Positions 8,754 through 18,809 of a stretch of DNA of 64,000 nt are shown piece by piece. The translations under genes were made by a program, and so were the position numbers. The stretch spans positions 838,729 to 902,728 of the forward strand of contig NC_011978.1 in assembly GCF_000018945.1 (NCBI RefSeq), written 5' to 3'. Numbering within the stretch: position 1 is the stretch's first letter; each line of letters opens with the position of its first letter. This DNA comes from Thermotoga neapolitana DSM 4359. GTDB taxonomy: Bacteria > Thermotogota > Thermotogae > Thermotogales > Thermotogaceae. The notes beneath the pieces are model-generated. The model was not told the origin of the DNA. It made no database searches and saw only the letters and a list, made by a program, of their open reading frames with translations.

Positions 8754-10261
8754 GGATAAATCCCGGTGAAATCACCAAAGTACTGGAAGAAAAGATAAAG
8801 AGTTTCGAAGAGAAGATAGACCTTGAGGACACCGGAAAGGTCATCCAGGTGGGAGACGGTATAGCCCGTGTGTATGGTTTGAACAAGGTGATGGTGAGTG
8901 AACTTGTGGAGTTTGTGGAGACAGGCGTCAAGGGTGTGGCCTTCAACCTGGAAGAAGACAACGTTGGTATCATCGTGCTCGGCGAATACAAGGACATAAA
9001 AGAAGGACACACCGTCAGAAGGCTCAAAAGGATCATAGAAGTGCCTGTTGGAGAAGAACTCCTTGGAAGAGTGGTGAATCCTCTCGGTGAACCCCTCGAC
9101 GGTAAAGGACCTATAAATGCAAAAAATTTCAGACCGATAGAGATAAAAGCTCCTGGTGTCATCTACAGAAAACCCGTTGACACACCCCTCCAGACGGGTA
9201 TAAAGGCCATAGACTCCATGATTCCTATTGGTAGAGGCCAGAGAGAGCTGATCATAGGCGACAGACAGACCGGAAAGACCGCCATAGCCATCGACACGAT
9301 CATCAACCAGAAGGGACAGGGTGTTTACTGTATATACGTGGCAATCGGTCAGAAAAAATCTGCAATAGCAAGGATTATAGACAAACTCAGGCAGTACGGA
9401 GCCTTGGAGTACACCACGGTGGTGGTGGCTTCCGCATCCGATCCCGCCACACTCCAGTACATAGCGCCCTACGCGGGATGTGCCATGGGAGAGTACTTTG
9501 CTTACTCTGGAAGAGATGCACTCGTGGTGTACGATGATCTCTCGAAACACGCCGTTGCCTACAGGCAACTCTCACTTCTCATGAGGAGGCCTCCTGGAAG
9601 AGAGGCATACCCCGGTGATATATTCTACCTGCACTCCAGGCTCCTTGAAAGAGCGGTTCGACTGAACGACAAACTCGGTGGTGGTTCTCTGACGGCACTC
9701 CCAATCGTTGAGACCCAGGCAAACGACATATCCGCTTACATACCAACGAACGTGATATCCATCACAGATGGACAGATCTACCTCGAACCCGGCCTGTTCT
9801 ACGCAGGACAGAGGCCTGCTATAAACGTCGGTCTGTCCGTGTCCAGGGTGGGAGGAGCCGCACAGATAAAGGCCATGAAGCAGGTGGCTGGAATGTTGAG
9901 AATAGAACTTGCCCAGTACAGAGAACTAGAAACCTTCGCCCAGTTTGCAACGGAGCTGGATCCGGCCACAAGGGCTCAGATCGTAAGGGGTCAAAGACTC
10001 ATGGAACTTCTGAAACAGGAACAATACAGTCCAATGCCCGTTGAAGAACAGGTTGTTGTTATATTTGCGGGAGTCAGGGGCTATCTGGACGATCTGCCTG
10101 TGGAGGCAGTCAGAAGGTTCGAAAAAGAGTTCCTCAGGTTCATGCATGAGAAGCACCAGGATATACTGGACGATATCAGAGAGAAGAAAGAACTTACCCC
10201 CGAGACAGAAGAAAAACTCAAGAAGGCTATCGAAGAGTTCAAAGCTGTGTTCAGGGTGTGA
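8750..10261 (+). CDS. atpA: ATP synthase F1 subunit alpha
   Basis: The alpha subunit carries the non-catalytic nucleotide sites of the alpha3-beta3 head. It has 503 residues, a normal length. The P-loop [13 protein letters not shown] is at about residue 170 and the alpha signature [17 protein letters not shown] is at about 363. The arginine finger falls in the same SVSRVG segment. The start is TTG at 8750, overlapping the atpH stop as TTGA. In this frame there is no ATG within the conserved N-terminus ([14 protein letters not shown]). It lies six bases before atpG. Confidence 0.98.
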   Translation: MRINPGEITKVLEEKIKSFEEKIDLEDTGKVIQVGDGIARVYGLNKVMVSELVEFVETGVKGVAFNLEEDNVGIIVLGEYKDIKEGHTVRRLKRIIEVPVGEELLGRVVNPLGEPLDGKGPINAKNFRPIEIKAPGVIYRKPVDTPLQTGIKAIDSMIPIGRGQRELIIGDRQTGKTAIAIDTIINQKGQGVYCIYVAIGQKKSAIARIIDKLRQYGALEYTTVVVASASDPATLQYIAPYAGCAMGEYFAYSGRDALVVYDDLSKHAVAYRQLSLLMRRPPGREAYPGDIFYLHSRLLERAVRLNDKLGGGSLTALPIVETQANDISAYIPTNVISITDGQIYLEPGLFYAGQRPAINVGLSVSRVGGAAQIKAMKQVAGMLRIELAQYRELETFAQFATELDPATRAQIVRGQRLMELLKQEQYSPMPVEEQVVVIFAGVRGYLDDLPVEAVRRFEKEFLRFMHEKHQDILDDIREKKELTPETEEKLKKAIEEFKAVFRV

Positions 10262-10267
10262 TGGGAC

Positions 10268-11104
10268 ATGAGCAGAGGTCGAATGTTACAGATAAAACGG
10301 AAAATAAACGCCACACAATCTCTCATGAAGATCACACGTGCCATGGAAATGGTGGCACGTGCGAAATCGAGAAAGATGGAGGCAGAGTATCAGAAATTCA
10401 AACCCTTCTACGAAGAGGTAAAACGTCTTTGGTCACTGATACCGGATGAGAGTCTCGATCCAGTCTTCTTCGAAGAAGGAGACAGAGATCTGATCGTGGT
10501 GATAACGAGTGATATGGGACTCTGTGGTTCTTTCAACAGCGAAATCATAAGAGAAGCAGAGAAGGTGATCTCCGAGTCGAAAAATCCCCATCTTATACTC
10601 ATAGGTCTCAAGGCAATAAACCATTTCAGAACGGGGAACATTTTGAAGATGTACGATAGATTCTATGAAATACCAGATTTCAGGAACGGTTCAACGATCG
10701 TGGAGGATATCTACGAATTCATGGACGGCAGACCTGTGAACGTCAAAGTGGTGTTCAGTCGATTCAAGAACATACTCATTCAAAGACCAGAGGTGTACGA
10801 TCTCATTCCTCTCAAAAGAAAAGAGAAGAAGAGAGAAGATTTCGAATTCGAACCTCTTCCTGAGCAACTCGTTCCCGTCGTACTCCATTACTATCTGTCT
10901 ACCACTTTGATGGAACTCATGTTCCAGACGAAGATAGGGGAGTTCTATGCCAGACAGAACGCCATGAAGAACGCAACCGACAACGCCCAGGAAGTGATCA
11001 GAGAGCTGACACTGGCTTACAACAAAGCACGTCAGGCTTCGATCACCCAGGAACTCATAGAGATAGTGACGGGTGCTGAAGCACTGAAGGAAATCGAAAA
11101 ATGA
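10268..11104 (+). CDS. atpG: ATP synthase F1 subunit gamma
   Basis: Gamma is the central rotor shaft. It has 278 residues. The N-terminal helix IKRKINATQSLMKITRAMEMVARAK and the C-terminal helix ARQNAMKNATDNAQEVIRELTLAYNKARQASIT, which pair as the coiled-coil axle, are both fully conserved. The central Rossmann-like domain begins with VVITSDMGLCGSFN. ATG at 10268 follows the atpA stop after a very short gap. Nothing unusual was seen in it. Confidence 0.97.
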   Translation: MSRGRMLQIKRKINATQSLMKITRAMEMVARAKSRKMEAEYQKFKPFYEEVKRLWSLIPDESLDPVFFEEGDRDLIVVITSDMGLCGSFNSEIIREAEKVISESKNPHLILIGLKAINHFRTGNILKMYDRFYEIPDFRNGSTIVEDIYEFMDGRPVNVKVVFSRFKNILIQRPEVYDLIPLKRKEKKREDFEFEPLPEQLVPVVLHYYLSTTLMELMFQTKIGEFYARQNAMKNATDNAQEVIRELTLAYNKARQASITQELIEIVTGAEALKEIEK

Positions 11105-11109
11105 GGTGA

Positions 11110-12522
<1,413 letters not shown>

Positions 12523-12526
12523 AAGC

Positions 12527-12850
12527 GTGAAGGTGAAGATCGTAACACCCTATGGAACGGTGTTCGACAGAGAAAGCGATTTCGTTTCCTTCCGTACTGT
12601 CGAAGGTGCGATGGGTATTTTGCCGAGAAGAGCTCCTATCATCACACAGCTTTCCGTGTGTGATGTAAAAATCAAATCTGGTGAAGAGGAGTTTCGTCTC
12701 AAAGTTGCAGGTGGTTTTCTCGTGTGTGATGGAAAAGAGGTGACCATAATAACTGAGGAAGCGGGAAGAGAAGAGGACATCTCTCCGGACAGGTTCATGG
12801 AAGCCAGGGAAAGGGTAGAAAGGGTGAGAAAATTCTTCCAGTCTTCGTAA
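12527..12850 (+). CDS. atpC: ATP synthase F1 subunit epsilon, short form
   Basis: Epsilon couples the gamma shaft to the c-ring and in many bacteria inhibits ATP hydrolysis with its C-terminal helices. The beta-sandwich domain is complete ([55 protein letters not shown]). The protein stops at 107 residues, however, where typical members reach about 130-140. Only one short helix ([18 protein letters not shown]) follows the sandwich, so the usual two-helix inhibitory arm is reduced. It starts with GTG at 12527. Its last 19 bases overlap the proposed start of degV in another frame. Confidence 0.93.
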   Translation: MKVKIVTPYGTVFDRESDFVSFRTVEGAMGILPRRAPIITQLSVCDVKIKSGEEEFRLKVAGGFLVCDGKEVTIITEEAGREEDISPDRFMEARERVERVRKFFQSS

Positions 12851-13671
12851 TCGACAGTGCCGTAACCGTTGGAGATTGGAAGCTCCCGTTTCCGTTGAAG
12901 ACCGTGGGAATAAAGGTTTACATCGACGATAGAGAGTTCACCGATGGAGTGGATCTTGATTCGGAGACGTTTTACAGCTTTTTTGGGAGAGCAAAAGACT
13001 TCAGAACAGCTGTTCCTTCTCCAGTTGAAATGGAGAAGGTTTTGCGTGATATAATTTCTGAAGGCTACACGAGGATATACTGTGTTCACCTGTCCGCGAA
13101 GCTGAGTGCTTTTTATAGCGTAATGAACGGTGTTGTGGAACGCTTGGAGGAGGAATTTCCAGATGTAGAATTCAAGGTGATAGATACCAGGCAGGTCTCG
13201 ATCGGAGCGGGATACGTGCTGCTGGAACTGATGAGAGCTGTCGAAAGAGGAGAGGAAGACCTGGAAACAGTCGTTGAAAACGTGAACAGGAGGATAAAAA
13301 TAAGATTCTCTGTTCTTGAGTTCAACTACCTCATAAAGAGTGGAAGGGTCAGAGCAACAGTCGGCATACTGGGAAATCTGGCGAAGATATTCCCTATCAT
13401 GAGTCTTGAAAACGGAGAACTGAAGGTCGTTGCAAAAAAACGTGGCTTGAAAAACGTCGTCGAAAAAATCGTGGAGGATCTGAAGACAGAAAAGCCTAGA
13501 ATGCTTGGGTTGGCTTATGCCGGCGAAGAGATGAAGGAGATCGTCCTTGAACTGAAGGCAAGACTTCAGGATGATAAAGTGGAAAGAGTGGACATCGTCA
13601 GATTACCCCCTACCCTTGCCGTTCACTCAGGGCCCAAGATGTTTGGCGCAGGGATTCTGACACTCGAATGA
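12832..13671 (+). CDS. DegV-family fatty-acid-binding protein, probable ATT start
   Basis: DegV proteins (FakB class) bind a fatty acid, in Gram-positive bacteria presenting it to FakA kinase. The recognisable body includes [51 protein letters not shown] and a C-terminal [12 protein letters not shown]. The first ATG/GTG/TTG in frame is TTG at 12895, which would delete the family's first strand. The frame upstream encodes that strand ([11 protein letters not shown]) and contains no usual start codon back to the in-frame stop. ATT at 12832 follows GGGTGA by four or five bases and gives a normal 279 residues. The start is therefore inferred, the gene itself secure. A fakA gene is not in the window. 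Confidence 0.8.
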   Translation: MLPVFVIDSAVTVGDWKLPFPLKTVGIKVYIDDREFTDGVDLDSETFYSFFGRAKDFRTAVPSPVEMEKVLRDIISEGYTRIYCVHLSAKLSAFYSVMNGVVERLEEEFPDVEFKVIDTRQVSIGAGYVLLELMRAVERGEEDLETVVENVNRRIKIRFSVLEFNYLIKSGRVRATVGILGNLAKIFPIMSLENGELKVVAKKRGLKNVVEKIVEDLKTEKPRMLGLAYAGEEMKEIVLELKARLQDDKVERVDIVRLPPTLAVHSGPKMFGAGILTLE

Positions 13672-13683
13672 GGAGGTGTTCTC

Positions 13684-14220
13684 ATGGATTACAGAATAAC
13701 GGGAAAAGGTGTAGAGATATCGGACGCCATAAAGAACTATCTCGAAAAGCGCCTCGATAAAGTTGACAGAGTGATCTACGATGACGAATTGGTTTCGTTC
13801 AACGTCAGAATAGAGAAAGACGGAAAGAACCAATATGTTGTGAAATTCAACATGAACCTGAAGGGGAACATCATAAACGTGGAAGAAAGGCATCCAGACA
13901 TCTACACGGCGATAGATTTCGCATCCGACGCTCTGGAAAAACAGGTGAAGAAGCTGAAAGAAAAGATAAAGAACCACGATCACAGAAGGTCGGTCCCGGT
14001 GGAAAGGCCTCTGGAAGAACCCGGGGAATTTTCTCCTTCTGATAAGATCTCTTCTGTGAAGAGAGTCTCTCTGCTCAACATGGATCTCGATGAGGCGGTC
14101 ATGCAGATGGAAGAATTGAACCACAAGTTCCTTGTTTTCAGGAACGTCAACACCGGAGAGATAAACATGCTCTACCGTGACGAAGACGGTGAAATTCACC
14201 TTCTCGAAATGGCAGAGTAA
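13684..14220 (+). CDS. hpf: Ribosome hibernation promoting factor, long form
   Basis: The product has 178 residues. The N-terminal domain (MDYRITGKGVEISDAIKNYLEKRLDKVDR, then a four-stranded sheet with basic helices) binds the 30S decoding site. After a linker (about 100-125), the C-terminal domain (VKRVSLLNMDLDEAVMQMEELNHKFLVFRNVNTGEINMLYRDEDGEIHLLE) is the dimerisation domain of long HPF, which pairs 70S ribosomes into 100S particles. The ATG at 13684 follows GGAGGTG. Linkage to ATP synthase and translation genes fits a role in tuning protein synthesis to energy state; that link is inference. Confidence 0.95.
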   Translation: MDYRITGKGVEISDAIKNYLEKRLDKVDRVIYDDELVSFNVRIEKDGKNQYVVKFNMNLKGNIINVEERHPDIYTAIDFASDALEKQVKKLKEKIKNHDHRRSVPVERPLEEPGEFSPSDKISSVKRVSLLNMDLDEAVMQMEELNHKFLVFRNVNTGEINMLYRDEDGEIHLLEMAE

Positions 14221-14238
14221 ACCGGAGGTGTCGAAGAT

Positions 14239-15654
14239 ATAAGAGAGTTCCTCCTGAACGTACAACCAGACAGTTTATCTTACGCGATCCTGAACGAAGG
14301 TGATCTGGAAGAAATCTTCCTCGATGAAATAGAGACGATCACGGGAAAGATCTATCTTGGAAAGGTAGAAAGGATCGTACCTGGCCTCGAAGCAGCCTTT
14401 GTGAAGATCGGAAAGGGCAGAAACGCTTTCTTGAAGCTCAACGAGATAAACGAGTCCTACAGAGAGATTGTTCTGAAAGGACAGGAAGTAACAGAGGGAG
14501 CAAAGGTGCTTGTCCAGGTGAAGAAGGACGCTTCTGGAAAAAAGGGGCCACAGGTGACAGCACAGATCGGAATCGCTGACAGATTCGTGGTAGTCTTTCC
14601 CTTCAAGAAAGTAGTGGGAGTCTCCAGAAAGATCGAAAACAGGCTGGAAAGGCGAAGGTTAAGAAGTCTTGCCATCGACTTGAGAAAGAGATACGGCATC
14701 GGAGTTATCATAAGAACGGCCGCTGAAGGAGTTGAAGAGGAAGAGATCGTCAAAAACTTTCAAGAAGCTATGAATAAGTGGAACGAAGTTCTTCAAAAGT
14801 TCAGAAGATCGAGAAAACCAAAACTCCTTTATGAAGAGGATCCCATCGAGCAGATAGTGAAAGAGAAAGTAAATTCAAAGATCGACAGGTTGATTTACAA
14901 CGAAAAATCGATCCTGAGCACTCTGGAAAAGTACGTTCAAACGCTTCCGAAAAGACCAGAACTCGTGTATACAGAAGGCGATCTGTTTGAAAAGTACTTC
15001 ATCTACGACAGACTGAAACAGCTTCTCTCTCGAACGGTGCCGTTGAAGAGTGGTGGAAACATAGTGATAGACAGGACAGAAGCCCTTACGGTGATAGACG
15101 TGAATTCAGAAAGCTACACAGACGCTGAAAATCAGGAAGAACTCGCTTTGAAAACCAACCTGGAGGCTATCGAGGAGATCATCAGACAGTTGATTCTCAG
15201 AAACATCGGTGGTATCGTTGTGGTGGATTTCATCAAACAGCGGGATCCAAAGAACTATGAAAAGATTCTGGAGCGCTTCAAGGAACTCGCAAAGAAGGAT
15301 GGAACGAAAATAGAAGTCTTTGGTTTCACAAACCTGGGTCTTCTGGAAATGACAAGAAAAAGAACAACCAGACCACTGGATGCTTTTCTTTTCACCAGAT
15401 GTCCCGTCTGTGGTGGTACCGGAAAGGTCATCTCGCAGAAGGTCCTTCTAAAGAGGATAAAGGAGGATTTGAAGAAGCTGAGAGAGTTCGACGAAGTCAC
15501 TTTGAAACTTCATCCGAACATGTCCGGCTATTTTAAGAAAGAGGATGTGAAAAGACTGGAGAGAGAATTCAAGGTGAAAATTTCTCTGGATTACACCTGG
15601 AACGACCCAAATTCTTATGAACTCAGTGCAAAGACCAAGAAAGGAGGAAAGTGA
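14239..15654 (+). CDS. rng: Ribonuclease G/E family endoribonuclease, probable ATA start
   Basis: Single-strand-specific endoribonuclease for rRNA processing and mRNA decay. It has the S1-containing N-terminal part ([23 protein letters not shown]), the catalytic aspartates in [12 protein letters not shown] and [13 protein letters not shown], and the Zn-link [10 protein letters not shown] used for dimer or tetramer formation. The first usual start codon is GTG at 14401, inside the S1 region, and would remove 54 conserved residues. The frame is open back to the hpf stop at 14220 and has no ATG, GTG or TTG there. ATA at 14239 lies eight bases after GGAGGTG and gives [18 protein letters not shown], aligning with the family N-terminus. 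The total is then a normal 471 residues. Confidence 0.88.
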   Translation: MREFLLNVQPDSLSYAILNEGDLEEIFLDEIETITGKIYLGKVERIVPGLEAAFVKIGKGRNAFLKLNEINESYREIVLKGQEVTEGAKVLVQVKKDASGKKGPQVTAQIGIADRFVVVFPFKKVVGVSRKIENRLERRRLRSLAIDLRKRYGIGVIIRTAAEGVEEEEIVKNFQEAMNKWNEVLQKFRRSRKPKLLYEEDPIEQIVKEKVNSKIDRLIYNEKSILSTLEKYVQTLPKRPELVYTEGDLFEKYFIYDRLKQLLSRTVPLKSGGNIVIDRTEALTVIDVNSESYTDAENQEELALKTNLEAIEEIIRQLILRNIGGIVVVDFIKQRDPKNYEKILERFKELAKKDGTKIEVFGFTNLGLLEMTRKRTTRPLDAFLFTRCPVCGGTGKVISQKVLLKRIKEDLKKLREFDEVTLKLHPNMSGYFKKEDVKRLEREFKVKISLDYTWNDPNSYELSAKTKKGGK

Positions 15655-15655
15655 A

Positions 15656-16249
15656 ATGGAAGTATCCATGGATCTCATCAAAAAACTCAGAGAGATGACG
15701 GGTGCAGGAGTGCTCGATTGCAAGAAAGCACTCGAAGAGTCCGAAGGAGACATAGAAAAAGCAGTGGAAATTCTGAGGAAAAAGGGAGCAGCGACCGCAG
15801 AGAAGAAGGCAGGAAGAGCCACGAAGGAAGGCATAATAGTTGCCTACGTCCATTTCAACGGAAGAATAGGAGTTTTGCTCGAGATGAACTGTGAAACGGA
15901 TTTTGTGGCAAGAACGGATGAATTCAAAGAGCTGGCTTACAACCTGGCAAAACAGGTTGCTGCAATGAAGCCGAGGTACGTCAGAAGAGAAGACGTTCCA
16001 GAGGAAGTCATAGAGAAAGAAAAGGAAATCTACAGAGCCCAGATAAAGGACAAACCAGAACATGTGATCGAGAAAATCGTCGAGGGAAAACTGGAAAAGT
16101 TCTTCGAACAGGCGTGTCTCTACGAACAGACTTACATATTCGATGACTCGAAGAAGGTGAAAGACCTCATCAACGAGCTCATAGCAAAAACTGGAGAAAA
16201 CATAAGAGTTTCCAGGTTCACAAGATACGAAGTCGGAGAAGAAGGGTGA
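15656..16249 (+). CDS. tsf: Elongation factor Ts
   Basis: EF-Ts is the nucleotide-exchange factor for EF-Tu. It has 197 residues. The N-terminal UBA-like domain is [25 protein letters not shown], followed by the [13 protein letters not shown] linker and the core with the EF-Tu contact [13 protein letters not shown]. It is the short form with one core subdomain reduced, as in other Thermotoga and Thermus. The ATG at 15656 is preferred over an upstream in-frame start because GGAGG lies eight bases before it. The stop codon falls inside the stem of the terminator that follows. rpsB is not adjacent, unusual for bacteria. Confidence 0.96.
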   Translation: MEVSMDLIKKLREMTGAGVLDCKKALEESEGDIEKAVEILRKKGAATAEKKAGRATKEGIIVAYVHFNGRIGVLLEMNCETDFVARTDEFKELAYNLAKQVAAMKPRYVRREDVPEEVIEKEKEIYRAQIKDKPEHVIEKIVEGKLEKFFEQACLYEQTYIFDDSKKVKDLINELIAKTGENIRVSRFTRYEVGEEG

Positions 16250-16271
16250 GCAGAAAGCTCACCCTTTTTTT
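16244..16271 (+). terminator. Intrinsic terminator after tsf
   Basis: An 8-bp perfect stem GGGTGAGC / GCTCACCC (16244-16251 and 16257-16264) with a five-base loop is followed by seven T. The tsf TGA stop lies in the 5' arm. The T-run directly abuts the pyrH Shine-Dalgarno TGGAGGT, so pyrH must be reached by partial read-through or a promoter that I cannot identify. Confidence 0.85.
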
Positions 16272-16283
16272 GGAGGTAGAGTT

Positions 16284-16979
16284 ATGAGAGTGCTGGTGAA
16301 ACTGAGCGGAGAGGCACTGTCCGGTGAAGGACGAAAAGGTTTTGATCCAGAAAGGGTGTCGTATCTCACCTCGGAAATAAAAAAGGTGGTCGAAGAAGGT
16401 TACAGAGTGGGAATAGTGGTGGGAGCGGGAAATCTGTTCAGGGGAATCGAATTGAGAGGTCTTTCCAGAGAAAGGGCAGACCAAATTGGCCTTCTTGGAA
16501 CCGTCATGAACGCGGTGTATCTGAAAGACCACTTTGAAAGGGAAGGTTTGAAAACAAAGATATTCTCTCAGATAGTGAACCTCCCCGATGTGGAAAGTGT
16601 GAGTTACGATTCGATCGAATCGGCCATTGAAAACGGTTTCGTTCTGATATTCGCGGGTGGAACGAGCAATCCATTTTTCACCACAGATACCGCCGCCGTT
16701 TTGCGTGCGAAAGAGATGAAAGCCCAGATCATCGTCAAGGCAACAAAGGTGGATGGAATCTACGACAAAGATCCCAAACGATTCTCAGATGCCAGAAAGA
16801 TCGAGCGGCTGACCTTTTCCGAAGCGATGAAAATGAGAATCGAAGTCATGGACGCCGAGGCCTTTGCACTCTGTAAAAAGTTAGGCATAACCGTCAGGGT
16901 TATAAACTTTTTCGAGCCGGGTTCACTTTTGAGAGCCCTGAAGGGAGAAAACATAGGAAGCATCGTTTTGCCTGATTAA
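16284..16979 (+). CDS. pyrH: UMP kinase
   Basis: UMP kinase phosphorylates UMP to UDP in pyrimidine nucleotide synthesis. It is a bacterial-type member of the amino-acid-kinase fold with 231 residues. Motifs include VLVKLSGEALSGE (ATP), VVGAGNLFRG (UMP phosphate), FAGGTSNPFFTTDTAAVLRA and VKATKVDGIYDKDP. The ATG at 16284 follows GGAGGT by six to seven bases. It sits right after the tsf terminator, in the common tsf-pyrH order, but frr is absent. Its last four bases overlap the end of the convergent niacin transporter gene, leaving no room for a dedicated terminator. Confidence 0.97.
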   Translation: MRVLVKLSGEALSGEGRKGFDPERVSYLTSEIKKVVEEGYRVGIVVGAGNLFRGIELRGLSRERADQIGLLGTVMNAVYLKDHFEREGLKTKIFSQIVNLPDVESVSYDSIESAIENGFVLIFAGGTSNPFFTTDTAAVLRAKEMKAQIIVKATKVDGIYDKDPKRFSDARKIERLTFSEAMKMRIEVMDAEAFALCKKLGITVRVINFFEPGSLLRALKGENIGSIVLPD

Positions 16980-18247
16980 TCGATATACCTTCCTTTTGTC
17001 TCTCTTCCGAAGATCAAAACAGCGATTCCTGCTGCCACGGCCATCGCAGAGATCCATGAAAGGGTTTCTGCGATGCTCTTTCCTCTTTCCATCATGAAAC
17101 CCGTGTAGTACGGTGCTATCATTCCAGCTACCCTTGCCCATACACCGGCTGCTCCATTCCCGGTGCCCCTGAGTGGTGTGGGGTAGAGTTCGGGAGTGTA
17201 GGCATAGACCAGCCCCCATACTCCCAGACAGAAGAACGAAAGAACCATGGCAGAGACAAGAAGTGAAACGTCCCCACGCACGTTGGCCCAGAGCAGAGCG
17301 GCAGCTCCCGTTCCTATGAAGTAAACCCCCAGTGAAGTCTTTCTTCCCCATTTTTCTATGAAGTAAGCCGCCGAAAGGTATCCAGGAAGCTGTGCCACCA
17401 TCATATAAAAGGTGAACCATGAGGATCTGAGCACACTTATACCCTGAGAGGAGAAGATTCGTGGAGCCCATGTGAATAGAGCGTAGTATACGAAGCTGAC
17501 CACAAACCATACAAACCAGATCAATAAGGTATCTTTCAGGTGTTCTTTCTTCAAAAGTGAAGCTATGGGTACCCTTTCTTTCTTCGGAGGAACGATCTCT
17601 TCTTCCACTTTTCTTCCAAGAACCTTTTCCAGAGAGTTTTTTCCACCTCTTAAGAGGGCGTATTTTGGAGTTTCTGGCATTCTGGAAAACACGGGAACGA
17701 AGATGTATCCAAGGCCGAAGATCCAGAAGATCCATCTCCAGTTTGGAAGAACGAGAACCGAAAAAAGCCCGATCAGAATACTTCCAACCGCCCAGCTGGA
17801 CTCCAGAAGAACAAGGTACCTTCCCCTGAGTCCAGTACTGGTGAACTCGGAAAGGTACGCGTTGAAAGACGGCATCAACCCGCCGTATCCAAAACCAGAC
17901 AACGCCCTTAAAACCACAAGGGCACTGAACGACTTCGAGAATCCTGACAGGAACGTGAAGGTGATTGTGACAACAAAAAAGAGAAGGTTCGAGGTCTTCC
18001 TTCCAAGAAGGTCTGCCACAAATCCGACGGAGAGAGCACCGAGGAGCATCCCCAGGAAAGTGGCACTCGCTATTGCGGCTCCCTGAGTGGAGGTGAGTTT
18101 CCATTCCTCGATCACGTAGGGAAGAACGAACGAGAGAAGCATGACACCCGCCGCATCGAACATCCAAGCGATCGAGGTAAGCATCAGAAATTTTCTCTGA
18201 GTTTTCCTGTCAACGTACTTTTCGACGATTTCGTCTATTCTTTTCAC
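16976..18247 (-). CDS. niaP: MFS transporter, probable niacin permease NiaP
   Basis: A 423-residue major facilitator protein with twelve predicted membrane helices of the sugar/organic-acid type. It has the loop 2-3 motif GFVADLLGRKTSN and the loop 8-9 repeat EKWGRKTSL. Substrate assignment comes from context: it lies four bases downstream of niaR on the same strand, and NiaP is the niacin transporter of NiaR regulons in comparative studies. The start is GTG at 18247, after GAGGT. The family also includes benzoate and other aromatic-acid permeases, so the substrate remains an inference. It ends overlapping pyrH by four bases. Confidence 0.8.
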   Translation of the reverse strand: MKRIDEIVEKYVDRKTQRKFLMLTSIAWMFDAAGVMLLSFVLPYVIEEWKLTSTQGAAIASATFLGMLLGALSVGFVADLLGRKTSNLLFFVVTITFTFLSGFSKSFSALVVLRALSGFGYGGLMPSFNAYLSEFTSTGLRGRYLVLLESSWAVGSILIGLFSVLVLPNWRWIFWIFGLGYIFVPVFSRMPETPKYALLRGGKNSLEKVLGRKVEEEIVPPKKERVPIASLLKKEHLKDTLLIWFVWFVVSFVYYALFTWAPRIFSSQGISVLRSSWFTFYMMVAQLPGYLSAAYFIEKWGRKTSLGVYFIGTGAAALLWANVRGDVSLLVSAMVLSFFCLGVWGLVYAYTPELYPTPLRGTGNGAAGVWARVAGMIAPYYTGFMMERGKSIAETLSWISAMAVAAGIAVLIFGRETKGRYID

Positions 18248-18251
18248 GGCT

Positions 18252-18773
18252 TCATACCTCCTCTATCAGAAAGCCTTTCTCATTCAGTTCTTTCAGTATT
18301 TTTCTCATAGTTTCCTCGTCTGGAGCTTCTATGGTGTGAAGATGCACTCCTCCTGACAGTTTCAAAAGTGGTTCCGTCTTGGTCATCTCCATGAGGCTGA
18401 TGAATTTTAGAACATCCTCTTCTGTGGAGACATCGATGATTCCCCTGATCTCACCGTAGACAGGATGTTCCACGATCACGTCCAAAACTCTTCCACCGTT
18501 TCTTACGATACAGAGCAGTTCCTCCTTTATATCTTCCGGTTCATGTTTTACGGCGACAAGCTTTGAGACCTTTGCTTTTCCTTCACTGAGAACGTAACCT
18601 CTGGGAGTTGCGATTATGCTGTATCCCTGACTTCTCAGATAGGCAATGTCCTGAACGATTATCTGTCTGCTCACACCGAGCTCTTCTGCCAGTTTAGAGC
18701 CACTGACAGGTTCTTTCGATCTTTCGAGAATCTTCAGAATAGACCTCAGACGCTCCTTCTTGAACTCTCTCAT
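18252..18773 (-). CDS. niaR: Niacin-responsive repressor NiaR
   Basis: A 173-residue repressor of NAD biosynthesis and niacin uptake. The N-terminal winged helix (RLRSILKILERSKEPVSGSKLAEELGVSRQIIVQDIAYLRSQGY) is of the BirA-like class. The C-terminal 3H domain binds niacin and a metal through its histidines (KHEPED, VEHPVYGEIRG, GVHLHTIEAPD). The T. maritima orthologue TM1602 has a solved structure. The ATG at 18773 follows GGGTGA by six bases; a GTG at 18782 is the alternative. It is co-transcribed with niaP. A palindrome 20 bases upstream is a likely autoregulatory operator. Confidence 0.93.
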   Translation of the reverse strand: MREFKKERLRSILKILERSKEPVSGSKLAEELGVSRQIIVQDIAYLRSQGYSIIATPRGYVLSEGKAKVSKLVAVKHEPEDIKEELLCIVRNGGRVLDVIVEHPVYGEIRGIIDVSTEEDVLKFISLMEMTKTEPLLKLSGGVHLHTIEAPDEETMRKILKELNEKGFLIEEV

Positions 18774-18792
18774 GTTCGTCACCCGTAAATAT

Positions 18793-18809
18793 TTTACACC
18801 TGCTGTAAA
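18793..18809. promoter_or_regulatory. Candidate NiaR operator
   Basis: A perfect inverted repeat TTTACA-N5-TGTAAA lies 20 bases before the niaR start. It overlaps the stop codon of the radical SAM gene (18794-18796). The AT-rich stretch TAAAATATTT next to it could hold a -10. Its position fits autoregulation of niaR-niaP; binding by NiaR is inferred from context. Confidence 0.6.

Noticed and set aside
16923-18167. 414-codon frame overlapping niaP on the same strand in another phase
   Set aside because: niaP has clear MFS topology; the alternative is basic and Ser/Arg-rich with no membrane segments.
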